Assembly: GCA_033439795.1 (NCBI GenBank)
Contig: JAUTDP010000006.1
Span: 744,001-808,000 of the forward strand
From: Sordaria brevicollis
Taxonomy: Eukaryota > Ascomycota > Sordariomycetes > Sordariales > Sordariaceae
DNA length: 64,000 nucleotides
Reading direction: 5' to 3'
The first letter of the stretch is position 1, and every line of letters begins with the position of its first letter. The notes beneath the pieces are model-generated. The model was not told the origin of the DNA. It did no database searches and saw only the letters and a program-made list of their open reading frames with translations. The position numbers and the translations under genes are program-made. This document shows, one piece after another, positions 10,996 through 22,389 of the stretch.

Positions 10996-12159
10996 AGGGG
11001 TGGCATCAATATGACAATATCTCGTGCTGCCGTATTGTGCAGACTTATCTAGGATCATCGCTGTCCGTCGAAGTCGATGCCGGTGATTGCAGAGATGCGC
11101 CCGTAGTAAGCCAGCCTCGAAGTACTCCGTGGATTTAAGCAGGGGAACATAGTGGATTTAAGCGGCTCGGAGATGAAGTTTCCCACGTGCTCAAAAATTG
11201 GATATGTATTGAAAAGACTCCAGCAAGAAAATTCGACTTGAATTGTTGACGCGGGAGATGTTCGAAAAGGAAATCAAGCCTTGGCTGACATCAGGCGCTA
11301 TTGTTCGCTAAAAGCCGGCGTCAACAGGCCCGGGAGCCCGGGAACCCGGGAGCCCGGCCCCAAGCCGCGCCCGCAAAGACGGTGGGAGCAGCAGGGCACT
11401 ACAGCACGGCAAGCGACACCCCGAAGACGGCGTTGAAACAAGGCCGCTGTAGTGAACGCCAGCAGGGGTTCACCGGGTTCATTAACGGCGCCAATGCCAA
11501 AGAGCACGTTTTCTTGCGAGAGGAGGTTGGTGCATGTTAAGTCAGTACATTCAAAAAAGGGAGAGGTTGGAGACGAGAGAGCGGTGGTGACGGGGAAAAT
11601 ATCCCGATCACCACCGACCGCTTAGTCAAAGATGAGAAAAAGCCAAGGCCGCGAAAGCCTCCATCTGAACAAAAAAAAAAACAGAAACGGAGATGGGAGC
11701 TCCTGGAGATGAGACGAACCGCGAGAGCTGAAAGGTGGAGCAAGTCAGTGCGAGCAAGCACTACTGTAACAGACAGACATTTCGCAAGCTCCAGCAGACA
11801 TTCCACTTCTCCAGTGAGTGTATCCAGCACTGCGGCTAGAGACGCGCCAGTCGTCTTCTTTGTTTTGAAGAGTCTCAGCATCATCGACTCGTGGTGATGA
11901 AGGGATGTGCCTGGAAACCGCGGTTGGAATCTGCAAGCGGCTATCTGGAGAAAATACATCCCTTTAGCCGTGCAAATGTATTATGATATAGGGCGACCAA
12001 TTAGATAACTTCGATCTACCTGTTTTTTTCTGTGGTAATATTTTGGCCCATGCAGATACCTGCTTTTTACTTGCGTTTACAGCAAAATTGATATCGTACT
12101 ATATGTGGAGAAGAAACGGGCGTAGAATCCGTGAAGCCGAACCAATGAATTTCCAACCA
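10996..12159. other. Intergenic spacer between repeat and AT-rich block
   Basis: Normal base composition. The longest ORFs (~140 codons, minus strand around 11540-11960) are overlapped by equally good frames on the other strand and match nothing I know, so I do not call a gene. A short GC-rich tandem repeat lies at 11328-11359. Confidence 0.4.
11328..11359. repeat. Tandem 10-bp CCCGGGAGCC-type repeat
   Basis: About three copies of a 10-bp unit built on the palindrome CCCGGG (CCCGGGAGCC, CCCGGGAACC, CCCGGGAGCC). It is a GC-rich microsatellite-like tract, unusual beside AT-rich DNA. No function is implied. Confidence 0.7.
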
Positions 12160-14560
12160 AAATATATTAAATAAAACTATTCCTAAATTTAATTAACGTA
12201 TATAGGCTTCCTAGTAGCGGTTTCTCTTATAAATTATAATATTATACGTAATATAGTACAAATAAATTAAAATACGCTTTACTCCTTTTTTCTTTTATAC
12301 GCTTAAGGAGGAATTCGTATAGTAAATTAATTTATTTCTAAAATATACCGACGAAAATATTAAATAAATAGCTCTATTAATATATTTCGTTTTCTTATAT
12401 TTAATTATTAATATTTCCCTAATATTTAATATTAAGGATCGAATAAGTATAATTCGGTATTAAATAACGGCTTTACTAAATATTACCCAAATCTCGTTTT
12501 TTAATTGGGTACGAAAATTTATATATATAATACGATTTTTAATAGTAAATAAAGGACCGTACGGTTTTTCCTTCTAATTTAAAAATATATTAATTATAAT
12601 AATTTTAATTATATTAATAATATTAATATATATTTAAGGTTATAAATAATAATAATATACCGATATAGAAATTAGTGAAAATTATTATAAAGAGACCGCG
12701 TCGGTAGCGGTATATATACGTATTGTACGTATAAAATTGGTTACTAATATTTATACTATTTATAAAATTATTATATAATAGGATAATAAGCGGTATTTAA
12801 ACCTATTTATACCTTTTATCGTTAAAGAAGTCTTTTATAGCCCCCTTGCGAATTAGCCGACGACGGTAAATATATTTACGAAATTTACTATTATCGAATT
12901 AAATAAATAAAAAGTTTATTATTTAACGATCTTTTATATAAAAATATATTATTTTACTCTTTTAATTTAAATTTAGTAAAGGTTTTTTACCCTTTTTAAA
13001 TTTCAGGCCCGGAACGTTGGATATTTATTAGTAGAGAGCGCTAAACGGTATTTTCTCCTTTTTATTATCCTTATTACGAAGTTTCTTAAATTCGGGGATT
13101 ATTCGGTTCGATTATATTATATTTATAATCGCGATATTCTTAGTACGAAGGTATTATATAAGAAGGATAATTATAAAGAGGTTATTAATAAAGATATAAT
13201 AAATTAATTTATTTAATAGGGTAAATAAATTCGTTATTAATTTAATAATAATTATTTATATTAGTATAAAATTTTTTTAAAAAAAGGTAAAATTAATTAA
13301 TAATTTAATAAGGAAATAGAAGGGAAGGCGCTAATATATAAGGCTTTAAATCGATAATACTACAATTATTATTATATTATTTTTAATTAAAAAAATAACC
13401 GCCGGCTGCGGCGATTTAATATTTAATACCTTATAATATTAATTTATTAAGGATATAGATTATTATTTTACTTTTATTAATAAATTTTATTATCTTTTCG
13501 TTAATAATAATATTTTATAGTGGGGTTCGTATCTTAATAGAAATTTTGCGAACGTAGCGATTAAAATTGTATATTTTTTCCTATAAAGTAAATTCCCTTC
13601 GAATCGGATCCTATATATAAAAATAGTATAAAAGTATTTCGAATTTGAAAAAGGGTATTTAAAAACGGATAAAGTAGGAAGGTTACCCTTCCTTCTTTTA
13701 TTAATATAATAGGAGGTTCGCTTTTACGTATTAATTAATATAGAATAAAACTACGAATAAAATAAATAATTCCTTAATATAAATAGGATTTTAATATTTA
13801 TTACGGGAATAAGGATCGTCGTTACTAGGTAATAAGATTTTTCGAAGGTTAGTTTATTCTATTTATTATTATATTATATAGCGGGGAAAAAAATTGAAAA
13901 ATATTAATAGAATAATAATAAGAATACCGTTAAATTATACCGTAAATATATTATAATCGCTTTATATTTTATTAAACGGGAAGTACGTATTATCGAATAA
14001 GTTAACCCGAAGGTTTTACGGTTCGTAATTTACGTTAACGTAAATATCGAAGGGTATATTATTATTAAATATATTTATTAAACCTTAGGGACGATTATAG
14101 GGCGCGTCGGGTATTTAATTCCTATTGAAATTTAATTTTAGAAATTTCGGGGGACTATTATTATAATTTTCGTTATTGGTTTTATTTTTAAAATTAACGA
14201 TATATTTACCCTTATTATTATTAGTATTTGGTTTTAATTAATTAGGATTAGGGAATACCCTTCTATTAAGTAGGTAATTAGCGGGGTCGCGACCATCGGG
14301 GTGGGGGTTGGTATAATAATCTTCGTTATTCTAAATCGCGTTTAGAATCTCTATTAGATTTATTCGATTTATTTTTCTAATAATAATAATAAAAATTCGT
14401 AATAATTCGATTCGAATAATTAAAAATTTGCTCGAAGCCGTATAAGTTAGTAAATCTATCCATTTCCTTTAATACTCGATATAAATTTACTAATTTTATT
14501 AGTAAATAGAATACTTTTAATATCGTTGATCGATTGTATAGATAAGCTAGCAAACGAGCT
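12160..14560. repeat. RIP-saturated AT-rich block, parent element unidentified
   Basis: About 2.4 kb of very AT-rich DNA in which CpA and TpG are nearly absent while CpG, CpC and GpG persist, the hallmark of RIP. It must once have been duplicated DNA. The plus frame passing through 14277 reads as protein-like sequence between TAA/TAG codons (for example GVATIGVGVG) over ~100 codons, but I cannot assign a family. I see no terminal repeats at its edges. It could be a transposon relic or a RIPped gene duplicate. Confidence 0.7.
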
Positions 14561-15578
14561 TGGCACGACCCACCCAGATTTATAGAAGTCTCGAAGTACT
14601 AGAGGTAGAAACTGGGCACGCCAAGAAATGATACATTTGCACGGCTAAAGGGATACATGTGTATAGGAGAAGTCGGGATGTCGCCTGCGGACAGCACGGG
14701 GCAGGGAGACTGGGAGAGGGGCGTCGGCGAGTTATCAATCGGGAATTCGGCCGTGTAAGTCTTGGGACCAAGATTTCGACATCCATTTTGGAAATTGCTT
14801 TTCCGTTTGATATTCGTTCGAGTCGCTCCTCCGTAATGTCTGATTTCTGCCGCCCTTGGGGATTGAAGTCGGCCTTGTGTGTGTGCGGGGAGGCTCCCTC
14901 CCTTTTCGTTGATATCTCCAAGTGTGCTGAGGTTCGACAAGACACGCCGGCAAAGGCATGGCGCCGAAGCCAAGATCAGCAGCTCCAGGGCGACATGGCC
15001 GGAGGCGACCAAAAGTTTCGTTTCGAGGCAGGCCTGGCAGAGTGTGACAGGCGAGCTCGCAGGGGGTGCAGACGCACCCGCCGCCGTCTGGTCGCGGATG
15101 CGCGTTGAAGCAGAGGGCACTTCTACTAACAGTCCAGAAAATACGCGGGAAGTCGGAGCTGGCCCAAAGTATCGGGTACCTTAGATGTGGGTTCTTCAGA
15201 TAAGGTTCAGTGTTTCAAGTTTCCATCTCCAAGCGAGAATCGAGGCGGCAAATGGTGCTGTGGATCCTGGAGAGATATGCAGGCGCCAAGTCGAGGCCTT
15301 AACACGCGTGAGCCTCTCCAAGGTACCCACGACTACGGAAACAAACGAGACGAAAAGTGACGACATTGGACAGGGCCCATTTTTTCATCCTGTCAAGCCA
15401 AGACTCTTCAACTCGACGCCAAGTCAGGCCAAGCTCTGGAAATTCTCCAAAACTCCAGCATATCCACCGCCCTCGCTGTTTCCGGCCATGTTTTGATATT
15501 TTCAATGGACATTGTTTGCCGCTGCGGTACCGAACTCGAGTCGGTGATTCTTTTCAAAAATGCGTTATCGCGCTGTCA
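14561..15578. other. Intergenic island between AT-rich block and MULE
   Basis: About 1 kb of normal composition with overlapping ORFs of 100-170 codons on both strands. None has a supported start, intron signal or recognisable domain. I see no gene. Confidence 0.4.
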
Positions 15579-15586
15579 ATTTCCAC
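15579..15586 (+). repeat. Left target-site duplication of MULE
   Basis: ATTTCCAC, immediately outside the left inverted repeat. It is identical to the 8 bases immediately outside the right one. Mutator-like elements make 8-10-bp duplications. Confidence 0.8.
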
Positions 15587-15687
15587 CGACCCGGATAAAG
15601 CGACTGTGTGCCTTTCTTAACCTCCTGTGTGGGGACTTGTTTAACCAATAGTTGGCGCCCGCCCAGCCATATTAGCGCCCGCCAAAT
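15587..15687 (+). repeat. MULE left terminal inverted repeat
   Basis: Matches the reverse complement of the right end over ~91 positions, with a 10-base insertion (AGTTGGCGCCCGCCCAG against GGCACAA). The first 50 bases differ at about one position. GC-rich and barely RIPped. Confidence 0.85.
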
Positions 15688-16329
15688 TTGCTAATTGGCA
15701 ACATCGAGTAACTTTTATGTACATTAGCACCAATAATTAAAGTAATTGAATATATCGTCGTCGCTGCCTTCGTTAACGAATAAATTTATATTATTAATAG
15801 TAAATATAATATTGAGGGAGGAGTTCGTTTAGTATCGAATAAGGTATTAATTGTACGTACGATTATATAGAAATAATTAAAATTATTAATTTAACCTCCT
15901 CCTTTATTACGCGCCCCGTTAGCCTAATTCCTTTTTTCGAATGGGTATATACGTTTAAAACTGAGCCTCGTAACAATTTTATCGATATCGACGACTTTAT
16001 TATTAAGGAGGAAAAGTTATCCCCAATTTTATCGACTTTTAAGGTCCTAATTCTTAGGGTTTTTACTCCCAAACCCGTTACGCCCGCCGCGCCCGTTACG
16101 CCCTCTTTTACTTTACGCCGCCGCCGCTCCCCTTCGATTAATTCGTTTAGCGAAGAAAAAAATAAGGATAATAGAGAGAAAGAAGAGCCCGCCCTTATTA
16201 CATTCTTTTTTCGAATTTAAAATAACGTCGATATTACTTTCTTCGAAATTAATAACGCGGCTAAGAGTATTAGGTTTAGCGTCGTTAAGAGGCGCCCGAA
16301 TAATTATTATAAAAGTAAGCCTACGTAGT

Positions 16330-18400
16330 ACGACGTTAAATATTTTGAAGGATTGTCCTATTTTGGAACGAAGTGGAAGGAAAATGCGCCTATCGAACGA
16401 CCTATAGTAATAAATATAAAAAAAGACTATTGATAAAAAGGAAAGCTAATTTTCTTTATTAAATTTAATAGGTAGTAATTTATTATTATAAACTGTAATT
16501 ATTATTACGATTTCAACCCTAATAACGTAAAGTATTTTACCGTTAACCGCCGTCTTTAACGGATAAATAAAGTTAAAATTAATATTTTAAAGTATATTAA
16601 ATAATTAAAAATTTCTTCGAGCGATATTACTTCCGCTATCCGTAAAGAATTCCTTAATATATTTATTACGAATTGCGACGTATTAAATATATTAGCGACT
16701 AATAAATAGAAATTAGCCGGTACGTTTATATTTATATAATTCTTTTTAAATAATTTAAATAAAATTGAGGGTATTTTTAAGAAGGTATATTAGTATAACG
16801 ATAAAGAGGATAGGTTAATCGAGCGAATCTTCTAAATTTATCCCTAATATATCGAATAATATAAGAAAAATCTAGAGGTAATAAATTTAAATTATATATA
16901 TAAGGTTAATAAATTTAATATACTCCTCCTCTAAATCTACGGCGTTATAGCTATATATATAATATTTAATATTAGGTATTACCTACTCAACGGTAAAAAG
17001 GAAACCTATTTTACTTAGGTATTTAAATAAATCGATACCCTTTTAATAGAGTATACTATTATATAACCGCTAATTATCGTTATAAATTACAATAAAATAT
17101 ATAAGAAGGTTTGTAAGGTAATTTTCGCTATTACCCAATACCAAATTTGCCTTTAATACGTAATAAAAAATATCGCGTTCAATATTAAAAAGAAATAAAT
17201 TAATACGTTCGATAATACTACGTTTAATAATCGAAATAATAATAGTAGCTACTTTAAAGAAAATTACTATATAAATATTAACCCCGCTAGCGAAGACCCC
17301 GTCTCCCGTTAAATTAGCGCTATAATATTAAACTAAAACGATTATAACTTCCACTTTGAATTAAGGATTAAAAACCCTTATAATTAACTTATCGATAAAA
17401 CCGGTAAAGTTCCTAATAATTTTAATCGTAAATGGGTAGTTAACGCGGATAGTATTTTCGTAGTATAGAAAGCGGTAATTTATTTTAATACCGAAGAGGG
17501 ATTTTATAAGCAATAAAAGATTTTAAAAAGCGAATTTTCAAACCAATAACGTACGTTTGCCACCACTTTTTATTATTATAAATAATATTACTAATTCCCT
17601 ATTTTTTTATTTTTTATAACGATTATCGACTACTTTACCGAAACCTACCTACTATTACGCTAAAAATTCGCCCACTTTACTATATATACTTACCGTAATT
17701 TTAATATACGTATTACCTCCCGTATAGAGGGTGCTTATAATTTCCTAAAAGCGCTATTTAAAAACCATTACATCGATTTTAATTAATTATTTACTACTAT
17801 CGTCGAAATCTATAAACGATTTAAAGATAAATATAATATCAAATATATAATATAAATATCGAAGAATATAGCCTAATATAATTATACTACGCTAATGCGT
17901 ATAAAGTTTATTATTAACTTTATTTGCCTCGAATTATTATAATAGTAAATAAAGTTAACTAATAATATTATTATTAAAAAACGTAATTTAGTAGAGGTAA
18001 AGAAATAATACTTAAATAATTTTATAAAGTAATTTAATTTACCTTATTAGTACGACCTATTCGATATTGTACGGACTAATAATATTATACCCTAAAGTTT
18101 AATAAATAAATATTAATAATTAAAGCTAAAGAAACTTTTATTAAAAGATTAATTAGTATTACGTAGGGAGAGGGATCCCCTCTTAATAATTATAAACCGT
18201 TAAAAAATTCGTAATAATACCCAACTTATACCCGTTAACGCCCCTCCTCCTTAAATTTCTACTACTTTTATACGATATAATCCTTTTTACAATACCCCCC
18301 TAAGGGCTTTAATATAATAGCCCCCTAAAAAGAAGAGGATAATAAAGGCTATATTAACGAATTAGAAAGAAATAAAGGTACGAATAATAGTAAAGAATAC
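16330..18400 (+). pseudogene. MULE transposase, destroyed by RIP
   Basis: No ORF survives, but four blocks fall in the same frame (positions divisible by 3). They are YFEGLSYFGTKWKEN near 16341; a block at 16887-16990 resembling the MULE N-terminal catalytic core (NYIYKVNKFNILLL, where Cys and Thr codons have become Tyr and Ile); FAITQYQICL*YVIKN at about 17121-17171, the MULE 'QLCxWHVxKN' motif with Trp TGG changed to TAA and His to Tyr; and ITSRIEGAYNFLK at 17712-17750, equivalent to the 'TTSRVEGxHxxLK' motif. The interruptions I read in these blocks are TAA or TAG, as expected when RIP acts on TGG and CAA/CAG codons. A frame kept over 1.4 kb shows decay by substitution, not by indels. The family assignment rests on motifs I know. 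The exact ends of the gene are approximate. Confidence 0.82.
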
Positions 18401-19047
18401 GAAGTAAGAAGCGGCGAAATTATAAATTCAATTAAATAAAATAACAAAATTCCGCCAATGAGAAAAAGAACTAAAGGCACAATTACGCATAATATAACAA
18501 CGAAAAGTATAAGTACGGTAAATATAAATATAGTAATATATCCCTATATCAACGGCGTTTATAATAATACTTTTATATAATAATATAATAGGCCCGCCTC
18601 CTTTCTAATAATATTAGTAACTACCGCCTCCTTCGTAATAATACTAATTACTATAATTTCGATAATTTCCCCCTCCTCCTCCTCCCTCCCCATTATAATA
18701 TCCTTCCTAACGGTATTAATTATTATAATTTCGATAACCCCCCCCTCCTCCTCTTCCTCTCTTATAATATTAGTAATATATCGAAATTAAGGATAATGAA
18801 TATAATAATTACTAATTACTACTATTTATTTAATAGGCGCTACGGCTACGGGTTATGAACTCTTATTAGCGGTTATATAAAGTATAATCTAAAATTCAAT
18901 AATATAAGTAGTAATCGTAATTTTAATTATTTATATAATAATAAAAACTCTGCAGTTTTAGCACTCTTATACGTAAATCAGCATCTCGATTGTATCATTC
19001 CCAGTGAAATTCTGTACAAATATTATACCGATATTACTTTGGTGGGG

Positions 19048-19138
19048 ATTTGGCGGGCGCCAATATGGTTGTGCCATTGGTCAGACAAGTCCCCACACAG
19101 GAGGTTAAGAAAGGCACACAGTCGCTTTATCCGGCTCG
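19048..19138 (-). repeat. MULE right terminal inverted repeat
   Basis: 91-bp inverted copy of the left end. Read inward it begins CGAGCCGGATAAAGCGACTG. GC-rich, unlike the adjoining element interior. Confidence 0.85.
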
Positions 19139-19146
19139 ATTTCCAC
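19139..19146 (+). repeat. Right target-site duplication of MULE
   Basis: ATTTCCAC, identical to 15579-15586. No mismatch has accumulated, suggesting insertion was not ancient or that this site escaped RIP. Confidence 0.8.
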
Positions 19147-20685
19147 GGCTTGACGGTTGACTCTGATCTGCCCTTCCCGCTCCTCCATCCAACAATATCC
19201 AGTGGTGCCGTGTGTTCCGGACGCCGCGTCTGGCTTGTTTTGAGACTTTGGACAAGGTCCAAGGACGAATGCGACCAATAATCACCAATCTCGACGCACA
19301 CTTGTGCCTTTTGTACGCCTACTGCAACCCTCCAACAGCGGGATGGGTTAAGCTTTAGATACGTGCAGCAGGAACACGAACTCACAGCAAGACTATATAC
19401 GTACAGCACACACTCACGACACGATATCTTCCCACAAGGTTCCGGTAGCCATATGATGGCCTCACCCGCTTATCAGACCGTGTTGGGCGGGGTGGGCTTG
19501 TGAACTCGTATCTGGCCATCCCTGTTGACTGGAGAGAAAAGGACTCCTCTCAGTGGCATCGGCCAACTCCACCCCGATCAAAGTTCAAGGGCAAAGGGGG
19601 CTCCGCTGTTGGGCAAGTGTGTGTCTTGGACTGAAGCACTCTTTCCAGTTTCCCCAGTCCAGTGCCGGGAACTCGCCGCGTGCCTGCGTTCGTCCCTTCC
19701 TCCCTGTCCTGTCCTGTCCTGTCCTGTCCTGTCCTGCCATGGTGAATTTTTCTCTCGCGTGGCCAACATGGACAATTTGAACGATGCTTCACCAATTGTA
19801 ATTCATTACATCAAGATTGGGGTTATATACATCCACTGTTAAGGAAGTACACTTCATTCAATGCTGCTGTTGTTGATGGACAGAATAAAAGGTTGAAGGT
19901 TGGCAGTGAGTGTGTGTACAAGGGGGCTACACTAGTCACCACCTACCTGCCACTTGGGCAAGCCCCCCCTCCATCCGGCCTTGTCGTCTCCATTCAGTTT
20001 CTTTCCGTCCAGTCCTTTCCCATTTGGTGCTCTGCAGACGATCGATCTGTCTCTCTGTCCCTCGTCTCGTTTCCAAGCCTTGAATGCAAACACTTTCTTC
20101 CGCCTTCTTCCCCCACTCTCATCTTTCCATCTGCATTGTCTCTCCGTCTGCCACCGCCCGACTTCCTCCTCCAACTTCCTCCTGTTCAAGCCTCAACCAC
20201 CACCTTCCACCACCACCTCAACCTCCTGTAGAGGACTGTCCGACTCCCTGAATCTCTTCCTGCTTGTGGACTCCAGCTTGGGCCCGTCGCCAAATACCTA
20301 TCCCAACAATCGCCTCGGACGCCCATCTCGTCTCCCGATACTGCTACGTACTCGACGACAACCAACGACGACAAGTGACTCTTTAGCTGGACGTTGCTTC
20401 GACTTGTTCTGTTCCGCCTCGCTTCTTCATCCACCACAGGAAAAAAAAAAAAAGTCTCACGCCACGTTATCGACTTGGACACGGACCATCTTCGCTACGC
20501 TACAGTACTATACCTTGCCTCGCTGGCCTGCAATGGCTTTCTAGATCGACAAACTTTCGGATTTCGTCTCTCAACTCTTGTGTGTTTGGAAAAAGAAGGA
20601 ATCACGGGTTGTTGGAGGCACTTGGCGTTGTTATTGTTATCGTCGTTCGATAGGTGGCCGAGAGGGGAAAGCCAAGAAATACGAG
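19147..20685. promoter_or_regulatory. Upstream region and probable long 5' leader of the WSC gene
   Basis: About 1.5 kb without a supported ORF. From ~19950 to 20450 the plus strand is strongly pyrimidine-rich (CTTCCTCC-type tracts), as in many fungal promoters and 5' leaders, followed by an A-run at ~20440-20452. A CCTGT microsatellite lies at 19703-19736. The transcription start cannot be placed from sequence. Confidence 0.45.
19703..19736 (+). repeat. (CCTGT)n microsatellite, about 6.8 copies
   Basis: Six perfect CCTGT units and a final CCTG. A simple pentanucleotide repeat, probably length-variable between strains. Confidence 0.95.
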
Positions 20686-20840
20686 GTATGTTCCCGTCGC
20701 GGAAGCCGAAAGTGGAGATTTCTGGCTGTGTCGACCTAAAACACCCAAAAGGGAGACCCCAGCAATATCAAACACCACCAAAAGCTGGAGAAAAATATCA
20801 AAATCTCATTCGGGGTCCGTCGCTAACAGACTGTCGCCAG
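20686..20840 (+). other. Probable 5'-UTR intron of the WSC gene
   Basis: A GTATGT donor after ACGAG, a CGCTAACAG branch site at ~20821 and a CGCCAG acceptor at 20840 make a well-formed 155-nt fungal intron that ends 34 bases before the start codon. It is inferred from splice signals alone. Confidence 0.5.
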
Positions 20841-20874
20841 ATACCTCACACTCCGCACTGTTGTTGCATCACCA

Positions 20875-22389
20875 ATGGCACGCCTTCGAGGTGCCCGCTT
20901 CTGGGCATGCCTCGCCCTAGTGGCCTCGCTCTGCGGAAACGCCATGGCGAAGCCATCTCGTGATGTTGCCTACTGCGCCTCTGTCAACACCGCTGGCCTT
21001 GACACGGACCCGGGTGAGTATCTAAGAGAGCCCATCATCATGTTCTCACATAGTGCTGTGCTAACCTCCATGTCCAGCTGAGGAGAGCGACTTCCAGTCC
21101 ATGGGCCGGTGTTACACCACATGTTCTTCGGCGGATGAGCAGTACGCCTTTGCCGTGGTTTGGCAGAAGAGCTGTTGGTGCACCAATACCGTCCCAAACA
21201 AGGCCGATACCGTAGAGACCGACGAGTGCTCAAATTCTTGCCCTGGATATCCTGACGATTGGTGTGGAGGAGACTCCCTCTTTGGATATCTCAAAATCAC
21301 GGGTGTCAAGCCGTCCAGCACGGCCGCGCCAGCGTCCACCAGCACCACTCAGAAAACTACCAAGACGACGACCAAGCCCACCACTACGGTATGTGTCCTC
21401 TCTCTCTCTCTTTCAAATCGTCCCATCATATACCCTACAATGCCTCGCCGTACGTCCTCTCCGGCGTGTTTTGATATCGTTTTTCATGAGCATATTTCAT
21501 CCCATTTCCCTCTCGTTCACCCATGCTTAAACCTCTCTCGGTCCCCAGGCTGTGGTAATCATCAAGACTGAGACTGAGCAGACCACTGCCATCACAACTG
21601 TGCAGAGCACGGTTCGAGAAACAGTGACTGTGATTCCCTCAGTGAAGTCTTCGGTGACTTCCTCAACTGGGATTTCATCTTCCACCACCATTTCCACCGC
21701 TCTTGTCACTTCTGTATGGTTTTCACACCTTATCTCATCCGATCTCGTCACACCATGCATTCAACCGTAAACTCAATGGATGCATGTAGGGCTAACACTG
21801 CGGATAGGCGACACAGAGTACCGATGATCCCGTTACAACAGATCCGACGCAGCCAAGCACCCAAACCGTCACTGTCGGCGGAACCGTTCAAACTATCATT
21901 GTCACACCGGCACCAGCACCCACAGCCCCCAGTGGAGGTCAACTTTCCGAACCAGAAGCCAACGGAAAGAAGAAGGCAATCAGCACCGGAGCAGCTGTTG
22001 GAATCGCCATCGGCGTTGTCGCCGCTCTCGGCATTATCGGCGTATTACTATGGCTGTGGTGCATGAGGCGCAGGAAGCAAAAGGAAGAGGGCTCAGCATT
22101 CGGATCACCGCGCGGAAGCTCTTCAGGAATGACAAAGGGCGTCCAAGTCACCGAGACTCGCTTTGGGCCTGATGCGGTGGCATGGGAGGGGCCGGGATCC
22201 AACAGGAGGAGCACGTTGATGCCAGTCGACCCACGCCTGAACCCGTACGGCAACGCTCTGTACAATGGCCAGAACAAGAGTCGCGAGAGTATCGCATCAT
22301 TCCAGGACAACCAGGATTATTCAAGACGGGTGGTCGGTCAACCGCGGGTGCTGAGAGCTGTAAACCCGGATCCGATTACCGAGGATTGA
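20875..22389 (+). CDS. WSC-domain transmembrane cell-wall stress sensor-like protein
   Basis: Four exons: 20875-21013, 21078-21388, 21549-21713 and 21808-22389. They join in frame to 398 residues. Introns of 64, 160 and 94 nt have GTGAGT/GTATGT/GTATGG donors and AG acceptors; the first and third show clear CTAAC branch sites. A signal peptide (MARLRGARFWACLALVASLCGNAMA) is followed by a Cys-rich WSC domain at residues ~30-125 (YCASVN, MGRCYTTCSS, QKSCWCTN, ECSNSCPGYPDDWCGG), then a Ser/Thr-rich stalk likely to be O-mannosylated. A transmembrane helix (STGAAVGIAIGVVAALGIIGVLLWLW) ends in CMRRRKQK, and a ~100-residue cytoplasmic tail follows. This is the layout of Wsc-type sensors, which in yeasts signal wall damage to the Rho1/Pkc1 cell-integrity pathway. 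That role is inferred here from architecture. The three internal exons could not be recognised without splicing. I do not assign a wsc number. Confidence 0.9.

Larger units (their letters stand above)
15587..19138 (+). mobile_element. Mutator-like (MULE, Hop-type) DNA transposon, RIP-inactivated
   Basis: A full-length 3552-bp element. The ends are inverted repeats: 15587-15687 and 19048-19138. Both start CGA(C/G)CCGGATAAAGCGACTG and share another ~45 bases before a 10-bp length difference. They end in CCATATT(A/G)GCGCCCGCC. An 8-bp duplication, ATTTCCAC, flanks both sides. Inside, a plus-strand transposase relic keeps MULE blocks in one frame (16338-17750). Long inverted repeats of ~100 bp, total length near 3.5 kb and the MULE motifs fit the fungal Hop family of Mutator-like elements (family knowledge). 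The body is RIP-saturated and cannot encode protein, whereas the outer ~100 bp on each side stays GC-rich. Confidence 0.88.

Noticed and set aside
14599..15120. 173-codon minus-strand ORF with a competing 149-codon plus-strand ORF
   Set aside because: The two strands are equally open over the same bases, neither has a credible start, introns or a family, and the region lies between transposon relics.
15641..15687. GGCGCCCGCC repeats as a GC-rich promoter element
   Set aside because: They fall within the MULE inverted repeat and recur at its other end, so they are explained by the transposon.
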